64,000 nt of DNA, taken from the NCBI GenBank assembly GCA_964504985.1, contig CAZDFU010000004.1:1-64000 (forward strand), in the 5' to 3' direction. Under the pieces are notes generated by a model that saw nothing but the letters and a program-made list of their open reading frames with translations, made no database searches and was not told the DNA's origin. The position numbers and the translations under genes were made by a program. This stretch comes from CAZDFU01 sp964504985. Its GTDB lineage: Bacteria; Patescibacteriota; Microgenomatia; Daviesbacterales; UBA10151. Below are positions 24,864-32,771 of the stretch, one piece after another; position 1 is the stretch's first letter; each line of letters opens with the position of its first letter.

Positions 24864-26428
24864 GTGAAGAAAGACATATTTCTATTATTGGGGCTAGAGA
24901 TCTTGATTATACTATCACTCAGTATACTGAGCATGCAGATGAATATATAGAAGCTAATCCAGAGGGAAGAAGAGGTGGTAAAACGCCGGCTAAGAGAGTG
25001 GCGGTATTGAGCCGTTACTTGCCATCCGGCAGGACGGTATTTGAGGTTGGTTCAGGTCCAGGCCATGATGCACGGGCTCTTTTGGATGCGGGTTATGCCG
25101 TTATAGCCAGTGATGTAGCTTGGCCGTTTATCAGTACTTTAAGGAAACAGGGTTTTGATGCGCTTCACTTTGATGCCAGAAAAGATAAAGTTCCGCAAGC
25201 AGACGCAATATTCTCTCATATAGCAGCACAGGTGCATATTTCTCCCCAGGAATTTGCTAAGTTTTTAAGCAGGGTTAGAGCTAGCCTAACTCAGGAAAAA
25301 GCATTTTATCTAAGTGTGATAGAAGGATACGGCCATGAAAGATGGTCCCGCACCGGTTTTTCCCGGGACTGGACTTATTACACTCCTAAACGTTTTAAAC
25401 AAATATTGGATCAAGAAAAGTATGAAATAAGCTCTTTAGACCGTGTCGTGGCTTTCAATGGTACACCGACAATTCATGCAGCAGGGAATATCGGAGAAGG
25501 TTATCAGGGTGGGTCATACGGAGAGAAAGGGTTACATCCGTTTGGAGATGTCTATTATGATCTTCGGGTGCTTTATGAAGGAAATATTATGAGTGATTTT
25601 GCAAAGATACTGGTTGAAGCAGGTTCTTTGGATTCTGAAACAAGAGATCATATAAAATTTGCAGAGGAGGCTTATGTAAGGGGGTGGCTTAACCTTGATG
25701 ATTTTACTGATCAGACTCTGGAGTTGGCTCAAAAATTAAGAGGTCAAGATGTTAACGTGCTTCAAGACTTGGCCCGGAGGGATATAAACCAAAGACATCC
25801 TTTTAGAAAACGGATACGTGAGGCTTTTGCAGTATGTAACAACAATGGATTCAGTAATATTGTAAATGGTTATGGTCCTTCCTGGTTAATGGAGGTTGTG
25901 GCTAAAAATTTGGGAGCTGATGCATACTTAGCAACTCAGTGGGTGATGGATCCGGATGGTCAGATAACAGGGGGCATAATCAAATCGAGTTTGAAAAAAA
26001 ATGTGAGGGTACACCAGGAAGAATTAAGAAAGTGGCTGGGAATAAAATACCGGAGGATAACAGTTGGAATTGGTGTTGATAAACAAGATGAAAAATTTAT
26101 GAGTAGGACAGATTACCCCTTAATGGTTTCTGCGGATGAAAAGTGCAAGAGATTTGCCTATAATCAAGGTTATTTTCACGATCAATGCAATCAATTTATA
26201 TATGCCCCTTATGAGAATGTTTTACCTCACCCGTGGTTTAGGTGGGGAGTAGTGGAAAGCGGTGATGATCTTGTTCTATATTTGAGCATGGTAACGAGCG
26301 ATAGACATCCTGTAAAACCTGATCCTAATAAATCGATACCGGCGCATATACCTTTCTGGCAGAGTGAATTTAATGTTTTAAACGAAGCCTTTTATGGGAA
26401 AAATCCACTAACTGCAGAAATAATATAA
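24860..26428 (+). CDS. Class I methyltransferase with an unknown C-terminal domain
   Basis: 522 aa. Residues about 40-195 form a SAM-dependent methyltransferase: motif I VFEVGSGPGHDARAL, motif II AVIASDVAW, then ADAIFSH. Residues about 235-522 form a second domain not recognised by me, with WLMEVVAKNLGADAYLATQWVMDPDGQ and YNQGYFHDQCNQFIYAPYENV. The fusion and the coupled HAD phosphatase suggest modification of a small metabolite or nucleotide, an inference. 11 nt before the next kinase gene. Confidence 0.7.
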   Translation: MSEERHISIIGARDLDYTITQYTEHADEYIEANPEGRRGGKTPAKRVAVLSRYLPSGRTVFEVGSGPGHDARALLDAGYAVIASDVAWPFISTLRKQGFDALHFDARKDKVPQADAIFSHIAAQVHISPQEFAKFLSRVRASLTQEKAFYLSVIEGYGHERWSRTGFSRDWTYYTPKRFKQILDQEKYEISSLDRVVAFNGTPTIHAAGNIGEGYQGGSYGEKGLHPFGDVYYDLRVLYEGNIMSDFAKILVEAGSLDSETRDHIKFAEEAYVRGWLNLDDFTDQTLELAQKLRGQDVNVLQDLARRDINQRHPFRKRIREAFAVCNNNGFSNIVNGYGPSWLMEVVAKNLGADAYLATQWVMDPDGQITGGIIKSSLKKNVRVHQEELRKWLGIKYRRITVGIGVDKQDEKFMSRTDYPLMVSADEKCKRFAYNQGYFHDQCNQFIYAPYENVLPHPWFRWGVVESGDDLVLYLSMVTSDRHPVKPDPNKSIPAHIPFWQSEFNVLNEAFYGKNPLTAEII

Positions 26429-26438
26429 AATTAAATAT

Positions 26439-27611
26439 ATGGAATCTGATATTTTAGAACAGATAAACGAGGCATCAATTCGCTTTTTACAACCTTTGAC
26501 AGTGGAAGCAACCTACACCGCCATTGTCGAGGAGGCTCTTAAATTAGTCGAGGGCGATGAAGGTTATATAGCTTTGGCAGAAGATGAAGGGTTGAAAATA
26601 AAATATGCTTATCCACCCACGCTAGAGAATATTACAATCCGTAAAAGAGGTTTTTCTTACGCAGCCTATGTTAAAAAAAAGGCATTCGTAACTTATAAGG
26701 AGGATTTCAAAAATGTTCATCCAGAGTTTGTTAAAGCTGGAATCCAATCCACAATTTTTATACCCCTGGCCTATAAAGAAAAAAGTATTGGAGTGATGAA
26801 TATTATGTCCAGGCAGTATAGTAAAAGGTTTACCCAAAGAGAATTATCTGTTTTAAAACTTTTTGGTTCAATGGCCAGCTTAGCAATCCGTAAGACACAA
26901 CTCTATAGTGAGGCTAAATCTGCTTTAGGAATGCGGGATTTGTTTATCTCAATGGCTGCTCATGAATTCCGCACGCCCATAACTACAATTAGTGGATATG
27001 CACAACTTCTTAAAAGTAAAATCAAGAAAGAAGGTGCAGAAAAAAGATGGGTTGAAGAAATATACAAAGAAACCCAGCGTTTAACCCGCTTAGTAAATGA
27101 ATTGCTAGAGGTTAACCGTATCAGTTTAGGGCATTTTCACTATCAATGGCGTGTATTTAATATTTCTAAAATACTTGAGAAAGTTATCGGGACATTTCAG
27201 ATAATTCACCCAGACCGTCAAATAAATTTTAGGGCTAAGCTTACAGAAAAGGATTCAATTATTGTGGGTGATAGCGATAAAATTACTCAGGTTTTAATAA
27301 ATATATTGGATAATGCTGTTAAATTTTCCCCCTCAAATAAAGGGATAAATATTAGTTTAGAGGAAAAAAATAAAGAGTTAATTATTCAGGTTATAGATTA
27401 CGGACAGGGGATTGCTAAACCAAGTTTAAAAAGAGTTTTTGAAGGATTTTACCGGGGGATTAATAATACAAAAGAAGGCATGGGGCTTGGATTATTCTTA
27501 TCTTATCAGATAGTCAAGGAGCATAAGGGACAAATCTTTATCAAATCTGAATTAGATAAAGGTACTACAGTAGAGATCAGTCTTCCTAAAACCACCGTTA
27601 AAGAAGGATAA
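26439..27611 (+). CDS. GAF-domain sensor histidine kinase
   Basis: 390 aa, soluble. GAF domain at about residues 5-155, then HisKA with the phospho-His in MAAHEFRTPITTISGYAQ (about 174) and HATPase with LINILDNAVKFSP, DYGQGIAKPS and GMGLGLFLS. No membrane segment, so it senses an intracellular ligand or redox state. Convergent with, and 3 nt from, the OmpR-type regulator gene that is its probable partner. Confidence 0.9.
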   Translation: MESDILEQINEASIRFLQPLTVEATYTAIVEEALKLVEGDEGYIALAEDEGLKIKYAYPPTLENITIRKRGFSYAAYVKKKAFVTYKEDFKNVHPEFVKAGIQSTIFIPLAYKEKSIGVMNIMSRQYSKRFTQRELSVLKLFGSMASLAIRKTQLYSEAKSALGMRDLFISMAAHEFRTPITTISGYAQLLKSKIKKEGAEKRWVEEIYKETQRLTRLVNELLEVNRISLGHFHYQWRVFNISKILEKVIGTFQIIHPDRQINFRAKLTEKDSIIVGDSDKITQVLINILDNAVKFSPSNKGINISLEEKNKELIIQVIDYGQGIAKPSLKRVFEGFYRGINNTKEGMGLGLFLSYQIVKEHKGQIFIKSELDKGTTVEISLPKTTVKEG

Positions 27612-27614
27612 AAA

Positions 27615-28286
27615 CTATTCCTTAATCATATATCCAAATCCTCTAACAGAATGCAGGAGTTTTTTGTTAAACTGGCCGTCAATCTTTTTTCTTAAATAGC
27701 CCATATATACATCAACAACTCTTGTTTCAATATCCTGGGAGTATAACCAGACTCTGTTTAAAATCATCTCCCGGGTTAGAATTCTTCCTTTATTCCTCAT
27801 TAAGTATTCCAATAATTTGAATTCCTGAGGGGTTAACTGAATCTGTTTATTGCCTCTTTTTACCTCCAGGCTTTTATTATCAAGCTCTAAATCAGTTACT
27901 CTCAGTTTTTGGTCAGTATTGTTTTGACCCCGCAGCCTTGCTTTGATTCTGGCAAGCAACTCATCTGCCACAAAGGGTTTTGTTATGTAATCATCTGCCC
28001 CTAAATTTAACCCGGATATCACATCAGAAATACTATCTTTTGCTGTCAAAATAATTACTGGCAAATGGGGAAATTTTTTCCTGATTTCCATACAAACGGC
28101 TTCACCGCTCATATTAGGCAGTCCCAGATCCAAAACTACTAGATCAGGTGGCACTTTAGTAATGGAATTTAAGGCTGTAATCCCGTCATCAGCTATCTGA
28201 GGTGAGTACTCATTATTCAAAAGAAGTTCTTTTAAATATTTTTGTAAACCGTTGTCATCCTCGACAATAAGTATTTTATTTAACAT
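27615..28286 (-). CDS. OmpR/PhoB-family response regulator
   Basis: 223 aa. Receiver domain with EDD at about 9-11, phospho-acceptor Asp in LVVLDLGLPN (about 53), ILTAKD and TKPF with the conserved Lys. Winged-helix output domain from about 125 (LTPQEFKLLEYLMRNKGRILTREMIL, VDVYMGYLRKKI, VRGFGYMI). It should bind DNA repeats in target promoters. Pairing with the GAF kinase is inferred from convergent adjacency. Confidence 0.92.
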   Translation of the reverse strand: MLNKILIVEDDNGLQKYLKELLLNNEYSPQIADDGITALNSITKVPPDLVVLDLGLPNMSGEAVCMEIRKKFPHLPVIILTAKDSISDVISGLNLGADDYITKPFVADELLARIKARLRGQNNTDQKLRVTDLELDNKSLEVKRGNKQIQLTPQEFKLLEYLMRNKGRILTREMILNRVWLYSQDIETRVVDVYMGYLRKKIDGQFNKKLLHSVRGFGYMIKE

Positions 28287-28653
28287 ACTGGATTAAACTG
28301 TCACTATGAGTAATCTTCTTTCAGATTGGATTATATCAATGGTGTTCTATTAACTCAATACAAAAAAACACTTTATTACACTTTTCTTACGTCCCCAATA
28401 ATCTTTCAGTATTCTTACTCTCTTTTTGTTTTTTTATTATTTTTTTCCTTTAAAGTGAAGTTATTATGAACATTATCATTTTTAACTGCCGTTTAAATAC
28501 AATAAAACGGGTTCAGGTTTGGGGGTAGGATATCTGCCTACCAATAGACAGTTACTAGGAAGTATAATAAGGAAGCAACTAGATAAATCTAGATATAAAT
28601 TTTTTTCCTAATACTTCTTGGACCTACCCCTCAACTGAATATTTAACAAATTT
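28287..28653. other. Intergenic region between regulator and GlsB-like gene
   Basis: AT-rich, no credible gene. Two structured sites stand out: a GGTAGG/CCTACC hairpin at 28525-28543, and CTAGATAAATCTAG at about 28579-28592. A TATAAT at 28562-28567 could be a -10, but it is 85 nt from the next gene. Probably holds control sites for the two flanking genes. Confidence 0.4.
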
Positions 28654-28905
28654 ATGAACATTATTTTTTGGATATTGTTTGGATTAATAACAGGATTTGT
28701 TGCCAACCTAATTGACCCTCATTCAGCAAAAGGAGGTCTATTAGGAACCATATTATTGGGAATATTAGGCGCGGTGTTAGGAGGGTTTTTAGGAAATATG
28801 ATCTTTGGGATAGGTGTTTCAGGATTTAATTTCCCTTCCCTTGTAGTAGCTGTATTGGGTGCGCTTCTCCTGCTGTTTATAGGGAGGATATTTAGCAGAG
28901 CTTAA
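28654..28905 (+). CDS. GlsB/YeaQ/YmgE-type small membrane protein
   Basis: 83 aa with three membrane helices and Gly-rich turns (FGLITGFVANLIDPHSAKGGLLGTILLGILGAVLGG, ending ALLLLFIGRIF). It has the normal length and pattern of the transglycosylase-associated/GlsB stress protein family. Its biochemical role is unknown; members are often stress-induced. Confidence 0.85.
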   Translation: MNIIFWILFGLITGFVANLIDPHSAKGGLLGTILLGILGAVLGGFLGNMIFGIGVSGFNFPSLVVAVLGALLLLFIGRIFSRA

Positions 28906-28988
28906 TAAAATTAAGTTATGAAAGAGTCAATAATTAATTTTTTAAATCATCTTCTTCTTTTGTTTACCGCACCAACGGAGTAAATATT

Positions 28989-29123
28989 ATGAAAGGAAAA
29001 TTTAACAGGAAAATTTTTAATAAAAAAAGCAGCAATAGGGAGGTAGTGCCCCTGGCTACAATTTTATCAAATATGATTAAAATGGAAGCAGTGTCTTCTG
29101 CTGGAAGATTAAGATTAGTATGA
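28989..29123 (+). CDS. Small basic ORF, unknown
   Basis: 44 codons: MKGKFNRKIFNKKSSNREVV then PLATILSNMIKMEAVSSAG. Lys/Arg-rich N-terminus. No strong Shine-Dalgarno. Its stop overlaps the start of the next small ORF (ATGA), which is the main support that both are real. Confidence 0.4.
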   Translation: MKGKFNRKIFNKKSSNREVVPLATILSNMIKMEAVSSAGRLRLV

Positions 29124-29266
29124 ATATTTTATTAAATTATCCTCTGCCAATTAAACCTGTTTCTAAAAGGAATTATGAAAACAAAGTTTTATTTATTTTT
29201 TTAATGGTATTATCTTTTCTGATTATCTCAGCCTTTGTCTTTTTAGCCCTCATTAACAAATTATAA
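29120..29266 (+). CDS. Small single-pass membrane protein
   Basis: 48 aa: a short soluble N-terminus (MNILLNYPLPIKPVSKRNYE) and one long hydrophobic helix (VLFIFLMVLSFLIISAFVFL) near the C-terminus. Start overlaps the previous small ORF by 4 nt. Function unknown; it lies in a run of small membrane proteins. Confidence 0.45.
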   Translation: MNILLNYPLPIKPVSKRNYENKVLFIFLMVLSFLIISAFVFLALINKL

Positions 29267-29286
29267 ACTTCTGCTTAACCTTTATA

Positions 29287-29574
29287 TTGACCTCAATTCA
29301 ATTTCTTGCTAAAGTTTTTCATATGTCTTGGCAAAATATAGTATTTACAACCGGAGCTATCGTATTTGCCATATCTTTATTTCCATCAATTTTTAGCAAA
29401 GATAAACCCGCTTTAGTAACTAGTATTCTAAGCTCAGGCATGCTTTTGATTTTTTCCATTGCTTACTTTACACTTAATTTTTGGACAAGCGCACTTTCAA
29501 ATACAGTTGTAGCTGGACTATGGCTAATACTTGCTATACAAAAATACCAATCTAACAAACGTAATAGGTTCTAA
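29287..29574 (+). CDS. Small three-helix membrane protein, unknown
   Basis: 95 aa from a TTG at 29287, or 83 aa from the ATG at 29323 (MSWQNIVFTTG), which fits the topology better. Three membrane helices, then a short basic tail (KYQSNKRNRF). No family recognised. Located between the small membrane ORFs and the convergent glycosyltransferase. Confidence 0.55.
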   Translation: MTSIQFLAKVFHMSWQNIVFTTGAIVFAISLFPSIFSKDKPALVTSILSSGMLLIFSIAYFTLNFWTSALSNTVVAGLWLILAIQKYQSNKRNRF

Positions 29575-29610
29575 TAACTTGCAGCCCCGCAACACATAAT
29601 TGTTGTATCT

Positions 29611-31380
29611 TCATAGCTTTGAAACCCAGTTTTTGCAAAACGTTTGAAGAGATTGCTTCCCGATTTCTAAATCTTCCAAACTTCTCACCCTGGAATATCT
29701 TTGAAGACCCGGTATATCCTGACAAAGGATATCATTTTTAATAACCATAACCGTACCTGCATCCTTTAGATCTAAAAACCCATGATTTCCTGCCTCCTCT
29801 ACCCCGCAATCCACTTTTTTATCTACTATTAATACTTCACCCTCATTAAAATTTATTGATTCTGGGCATTTTTCCAAAAATACCACCTTCCCATCAGAAA
29901 AATCCCTCACCTTCATCTTCTCATTTATTTTTTTTACTTGATCTGAGTTGTTGTAGGCACCTGCATAAAACAAGTATCTGCCAAAGGTCCACTTAGAGGA
30001 AAGCTCAACAACTACATAGACTTTTTTAATCTCCTCTTTATTTTGGGCAAGATGAGCGTAATTTGCAGCAAGTCTTTCATTAAACAACCATCTTTCAGCA
30101 GAGTAGATAGGAAATCTAAAATAGTATAAATGCAAGAAATACAAAAAAGATGCTAAATAAATTATTGCCACTATAACTGCTAAAACTTTGCCAAACTTAA
30201 ATTTTTCCCTGATATACCAAAACCCAACTGCAGAAACAATCACCAGAAAAGGAAACAAAGGAAATGAACGTACTGCGTAGGTTTCCTGGACAAGATCTAC
30301 TGCCGAAGCAATAGGTGAAACAAGAATCAGTGCCACCAGCAAATAAAAAACTTTTCTGTATGTTGTAAATAAAGCTAAAAACCCAATAGCAATTAAGATC
30401 ATATCTATATAATGTAACTGGCCATACTCCCAGGTTGAATAGATTGAGATGGTTTCACCTTTGGAAAAAAGCAGAAAAAGAAAAAAACTGGAAATATAGG
30501 TATCAATAACTCTCCTTGAGAGCACCACTGCTTTATTTGAAAATACTGTTAGGGCAGGATTTGGGATAGCTTGCTGGCGTTCATTATCCACAATGCTCTT
30601 ACTCCACTGGGGGCTAAAAATTAACAGTTCTCCTTTTCTTGTTCCTGCAGGATGAAAAGTTAGTGTTAAAAAGTATATTAAGACTATTAAAAATGCAGCT
30701 AAAAAATAGCTTAAATAAACAAGTTTGTTTCCCAAAGACCTAGACTTAGGCAACTTTTTACCGCTATCTGTTTTGAATTTATAGATCAGGAGTACGCTGA
30801 TAACTGGAAGAAACAATATTTTTGCTCCTAAATAGCTTAAAAAACCACAGATAAAAATAGGCAGAGAAAAAAAGATTTTATATGACCGGAATTTCAGCAA
30901 AAGATAGATCCCAAAAAGGAAAAAAAATAAAGCAGGCGACAATTCCAGAGCTGTTCTCCCTAGATGAATATTCCATGGGTTTGCAGCCATAAATATCCCA
31001 GCAATTTTGGCTATTGTATTATTGAGTAAAATTCTGGTGATTAAATAAACAAAAATCACTGAAAAAATAGCCATTATGGCATTTGGTAATCTAGCATTAA
31101 ATTGCGAAAGAGGGTTCGGGCCAACCCAAAGTGAAATAATCAAAGAGGGGATTTCAGAGATGACAACATCAAAATCTTTCTCTCCCCATGAGAATAAAGA
31201 AGAGGCTGTCCAGGGAATATTCTCATTACTAGTGAATATAGATTTAGCATTTAAGACGTAATTTAACTCATCACCAACCATGGCAGGAGGTACAATATCT
31301 AACCAAAGAATCCTTGGGATTGCTGCAGAGATAATTAGAATTACTAAAAATATGTGTGTTTTAAATATTTTTAAGAGCAC
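29611..31380 (-). CDS. ArnT/PMT-like membrane glycosyltransferase
   Basis: 589 aa starting at GTG. About 11-12 membrane helices; the first extracytoplasmic loop has the acidic motif VGDELNYV (compare the catalytic D/E in loop 1 of PMT/ArnT, GT39/GT83). After the membrane part there is a soluble C-terminal domain of about 190 residues (from about 400). Such enzymes move a sugar from a polyprenyl-phosphate donor to protein or lipid outside the membrane. TAAAAT lies 6 nt before the GTG, so a leaderless mRNA is likely. Confidence 0.8.
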   Translation of the reverse strand: MLLKIFKTHIFLVILIISAAIPRILWLDIVPPAMVGDELNYVLNAKSIFTSNENIPWTASSLFSWGEKDFDVVISEIPSLIISLWVGPNPLSQFNARLPNAIMAIFSVIFVYLITRILLNNTIAKIAGIFMAANPWNIHLGRTALELSPALFFFLFGIYLLLKFRSYKIFFSLPIFICGFLSYLGAKILFLPVISVLLIYKFKTDSGKKLPKSRSLGNKLVYLSYFLAAFLIVLIYFLTLTFHPAGTRKGELLIFSPQWSKSIVDNERQQAIPNPALTVFSNKAVVLSRRVIDTYISSFFLFLLFSKGETISIYSTWEYGQLHYIDMILIAIGFLALFTTYRKVFYLLVALILVSPIASAVDLVQETYAVRSFPLFPFLVIVSAVGFWYIREKFKFGKVLAVIVAIIYLASFLYFLHLYYFRFPIYSAERWLFNERLAANYAHLAQNKEEIKKVYVVVELSSKWTFGRYLFYAGAYNNSDQVKKINEKMKVRDFSDGKVVFLEKCPESINFNEGEVLIVDKKVDCGVEEAGNHGFLDLKDAGTVMVIKNDILCQDIPGLQRYSRVRSLEDLEIGKQSLQTFCKNWVSKL

Positions 31381-31440
31381 AAAATTATTTTACCTGTTAT
31401 TTTAAAAAATAAGAAGAATGGGGTTATAACCGTGAGCGAG

Positions 31441-31458
31441 GGTCAATTTATTGACCCG
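31441..31458 (-). terminator. Hairpin just after the tRNA-fMet gene
   Basis: GGGTCAAT/ATTGACCC perfect stem, 11 nt downstream of the tRNA 3' end. No T run; it may mark processing or termination of the tRNA transcript. Confidence 0.4.
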
Positions 31459-31469
31459 AGTCGAATCGG

Positions 31470-31923
31470 TTGCGGGGGCGGGAGTCGAACCCACTGCCTG
31501 GAGATTATGCTCTGAGTGTTTCCACTTAGAATAGACTATACAATCATCCCAATATGACATTGGAAGCCTGGCGTATAATCCCAGTTTAAATCCAGATTAT
31601 CTGGTACCTGAGATATCAGTCGTTACGGGGTACGTTCATGTGAACTGAGCGTACTTCCCACGGTATTGTCGTTCAAGATTCCACCGTTATGAGCCAAGTT
31701 ATCCTTATAAGTTAACCTATAAACCTCCGCGGACGTAAGAGTCCGCGGTTTTCTTTAAAAGTTTACAAGAAACTACAGAAAACCCTTCCTCTTCCAACAA
31801 TCTATCCGCGGAAGACTGTAATCACTTAAGCATTCATCCCCGCTCTAAAAGAGCGGGGATTTCTGCTAGTGATTATAAGGAGCCCAAATTGAGCCTCCTG
31901 TGCAGCCGTTACACTTCCCCGCG
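31470..31923 (-). tRNA. Initiator tRNA-fMet (CAU), interrupted by a group I intron
   Basis: 5' exon 31892-31923 and 3' exon 31470-31509 join to a 72-nt tRNA: acceptor CGCGGGG/CCCCGCA with the C1-A72 mismatch that marks bacterial initiators, D stem GTGT/GCAC, anticodon stem GGAGG/TCTCC around CTCATAA (CAU), T stem GTGGG/CCCGC with TTCGACT. A strong promoter precedes it. The full CCA end is not encoded (ACCG). Position 8 is A, not the usual U. This appears to be the initiator gene needed for translation, so splicing must be efficient. Confidence 0.88.
31510..31891 (-). other. Group I intron in the anticodon loop of tRNA-fMet
   Basis: 382 nt, no ORF. The 5' splice site follows U33: exon GGAGGCU pairs with the internal guide GGGCUCC (P1) and gives the required U-G pair at the cut. 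The intron ends in G before the exon CAUAAUCUCC. Core elements seen: P4 strands AACGGTGG and AATACCGTGG, and a P7-like pair ACGACTG with TATAGTC. Two strong peripheral hairpins (CCCCGCTCttttAGAGCGGGG and CCGCGGACtcttacGTCCGCGG) are present. Self-splicing is expected from the family; not shown here. Confidence 0.82.
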
Positions 31924-31929
31924 TTGAGT

Positions 31930-31958
31930 ATTGTATCCTCCTTATCAGGATATGTCAA
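31930..31958 (-). promoter_or_regulatory. Promoter of the tRNA-fMet gene
   Basis: On the minus strand TTGACA (31953-31958), 17-nt spacer, TACAAT (31930-31935); transcription should begin a few bases before the tRNA 5' end at 31923. Confidence 0.8.
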
Positions 31959-32027
31959 TAAAATACGCTTGACAAGATAGTTAAATTAATGAATAGTGGA
32001 ATTACATCCCATTAATCAATTGATATA

Positions 32028-32708
32028 ATGAAACGTAAACAGATTGAATATGAAAAAGCAATAAAGCTCCGTAAGACCGGTAAAAGTATTAAGAAAATCG
32101 CAAAGACTCTAAGTGTCAGCGTTAGTATTGTTAGTATCTGGTGTAGAGGAGTGAAGCTCACAGAGCTTCAAAAGGAAAAAATAAAAAGGAGAAAGGTAGG
32201 AATTAGACATTTAAGGCGTTTAGCTAAACAAAGCCATTTGGAAAAAATTTTAAGATTAAAAAAACTTTTTGATGAGGCTTTTTCTGAAGTTAAACCACTT
32301 AATAATCAAGAAGTTTTCCTCACAGGACTAGCTCTCTATTGGGCAGAAGGCTTCAAAAGTATTAAAGAAGGGAGATTGGGTTTTTGCAATTCTGATCCCA
32401 AAATGATTAAGTTTATGATGAATTGGTTTGAAAAGGCATTAAAAATAAAGAGAGAAGATTTTACCCTGCGGGTTGAATTTAATGAATCGCATAAAGATCG
32501 TACAAAAGAGATTCAAACTTTTTGGGCAAAATTAACAAGCATCCCGCTAAATCAATTCGGGAAACCGTTTTATCAACGTTCTAATTGGTTAAGAGATTAT
32601 TCTAATAGGGGAAAATACTATGGAGTTTTACGGATAAGGGTACGAAGAAGTGGTGAGTTACTCAATAAAACAAGAGGATGGATAAGCGGGTTGACCAGTG
32701 CAATTTAG
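32028..32708 (+). CDS. HTH protein with a LAGLIDADG-like segment
   Basis: 226 aa. Residues about 1-45 form a resolvase-like helix-turn-helix (AIKLRKTGKSIKKIAKTLSVSVSIVSIWC). A coiled basic linker follows, then FLTGLALYWAEGFKS (about 101-115), which looks like a LAGLIDADG helix, and GFCNSDPKMIKFMMNWF, also typical of that fold. Only one such motif is present, so it would act as a dimer. TATAAT overlaps the ATG, so the exact start is uncertain. It lies next to, but outside, the intron-bearing tRNA gene and points away from it. Confidence 0.55.
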   Translation: MKRKQIEYEKAIKLRKTGKSIKKIAKTLSVSVSIVSIWCRGVKLTELQKEKIKRRKVGIRHLRRLAKQSHLEKILRLKKLFDEAFSEVKPLNNQEVFLTGLALYWAEGFKSIKEGRLGFCNSDPKMIKFMMNWFEKALKIKREDFTLRVEFNESHKDRTKEIQTFWAKLTSIPLNQFGKPFYQRSNWLRDYSNRGKYYGVLRIRVRRSGELLNKTRGWISGLTSAI

Positions 32709-32771
32709 TTTCTAGTATAGAGCTCCTGCTTGACGGATAAGTTGCACTAATCTACTCTTAAGATAAACTAT

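Noticed and set aside
28287..28653. A riboswitch upstream of the GlsB-like gene
   Set aside because: The hairpins seen do not match any class I know, and no expression platform leads into the gene.
31728..31860. Two strong rho-independent terminators on the plus strand
   Set aside because: The GC-rich stems lie inside the group I intron on the minus strand and are better explained as its peripheral helices; no plus-strand gene ends there.
31441..31960. A tmRNA or RNase P RNA on the minus strand
   Set aside because: The long structured region with a tRNA-like 3' end first suggested tmRNA, but there is no tag reading frame, and the 5' and 3' parts join to a complete initiator tRNA with group I splice sites.
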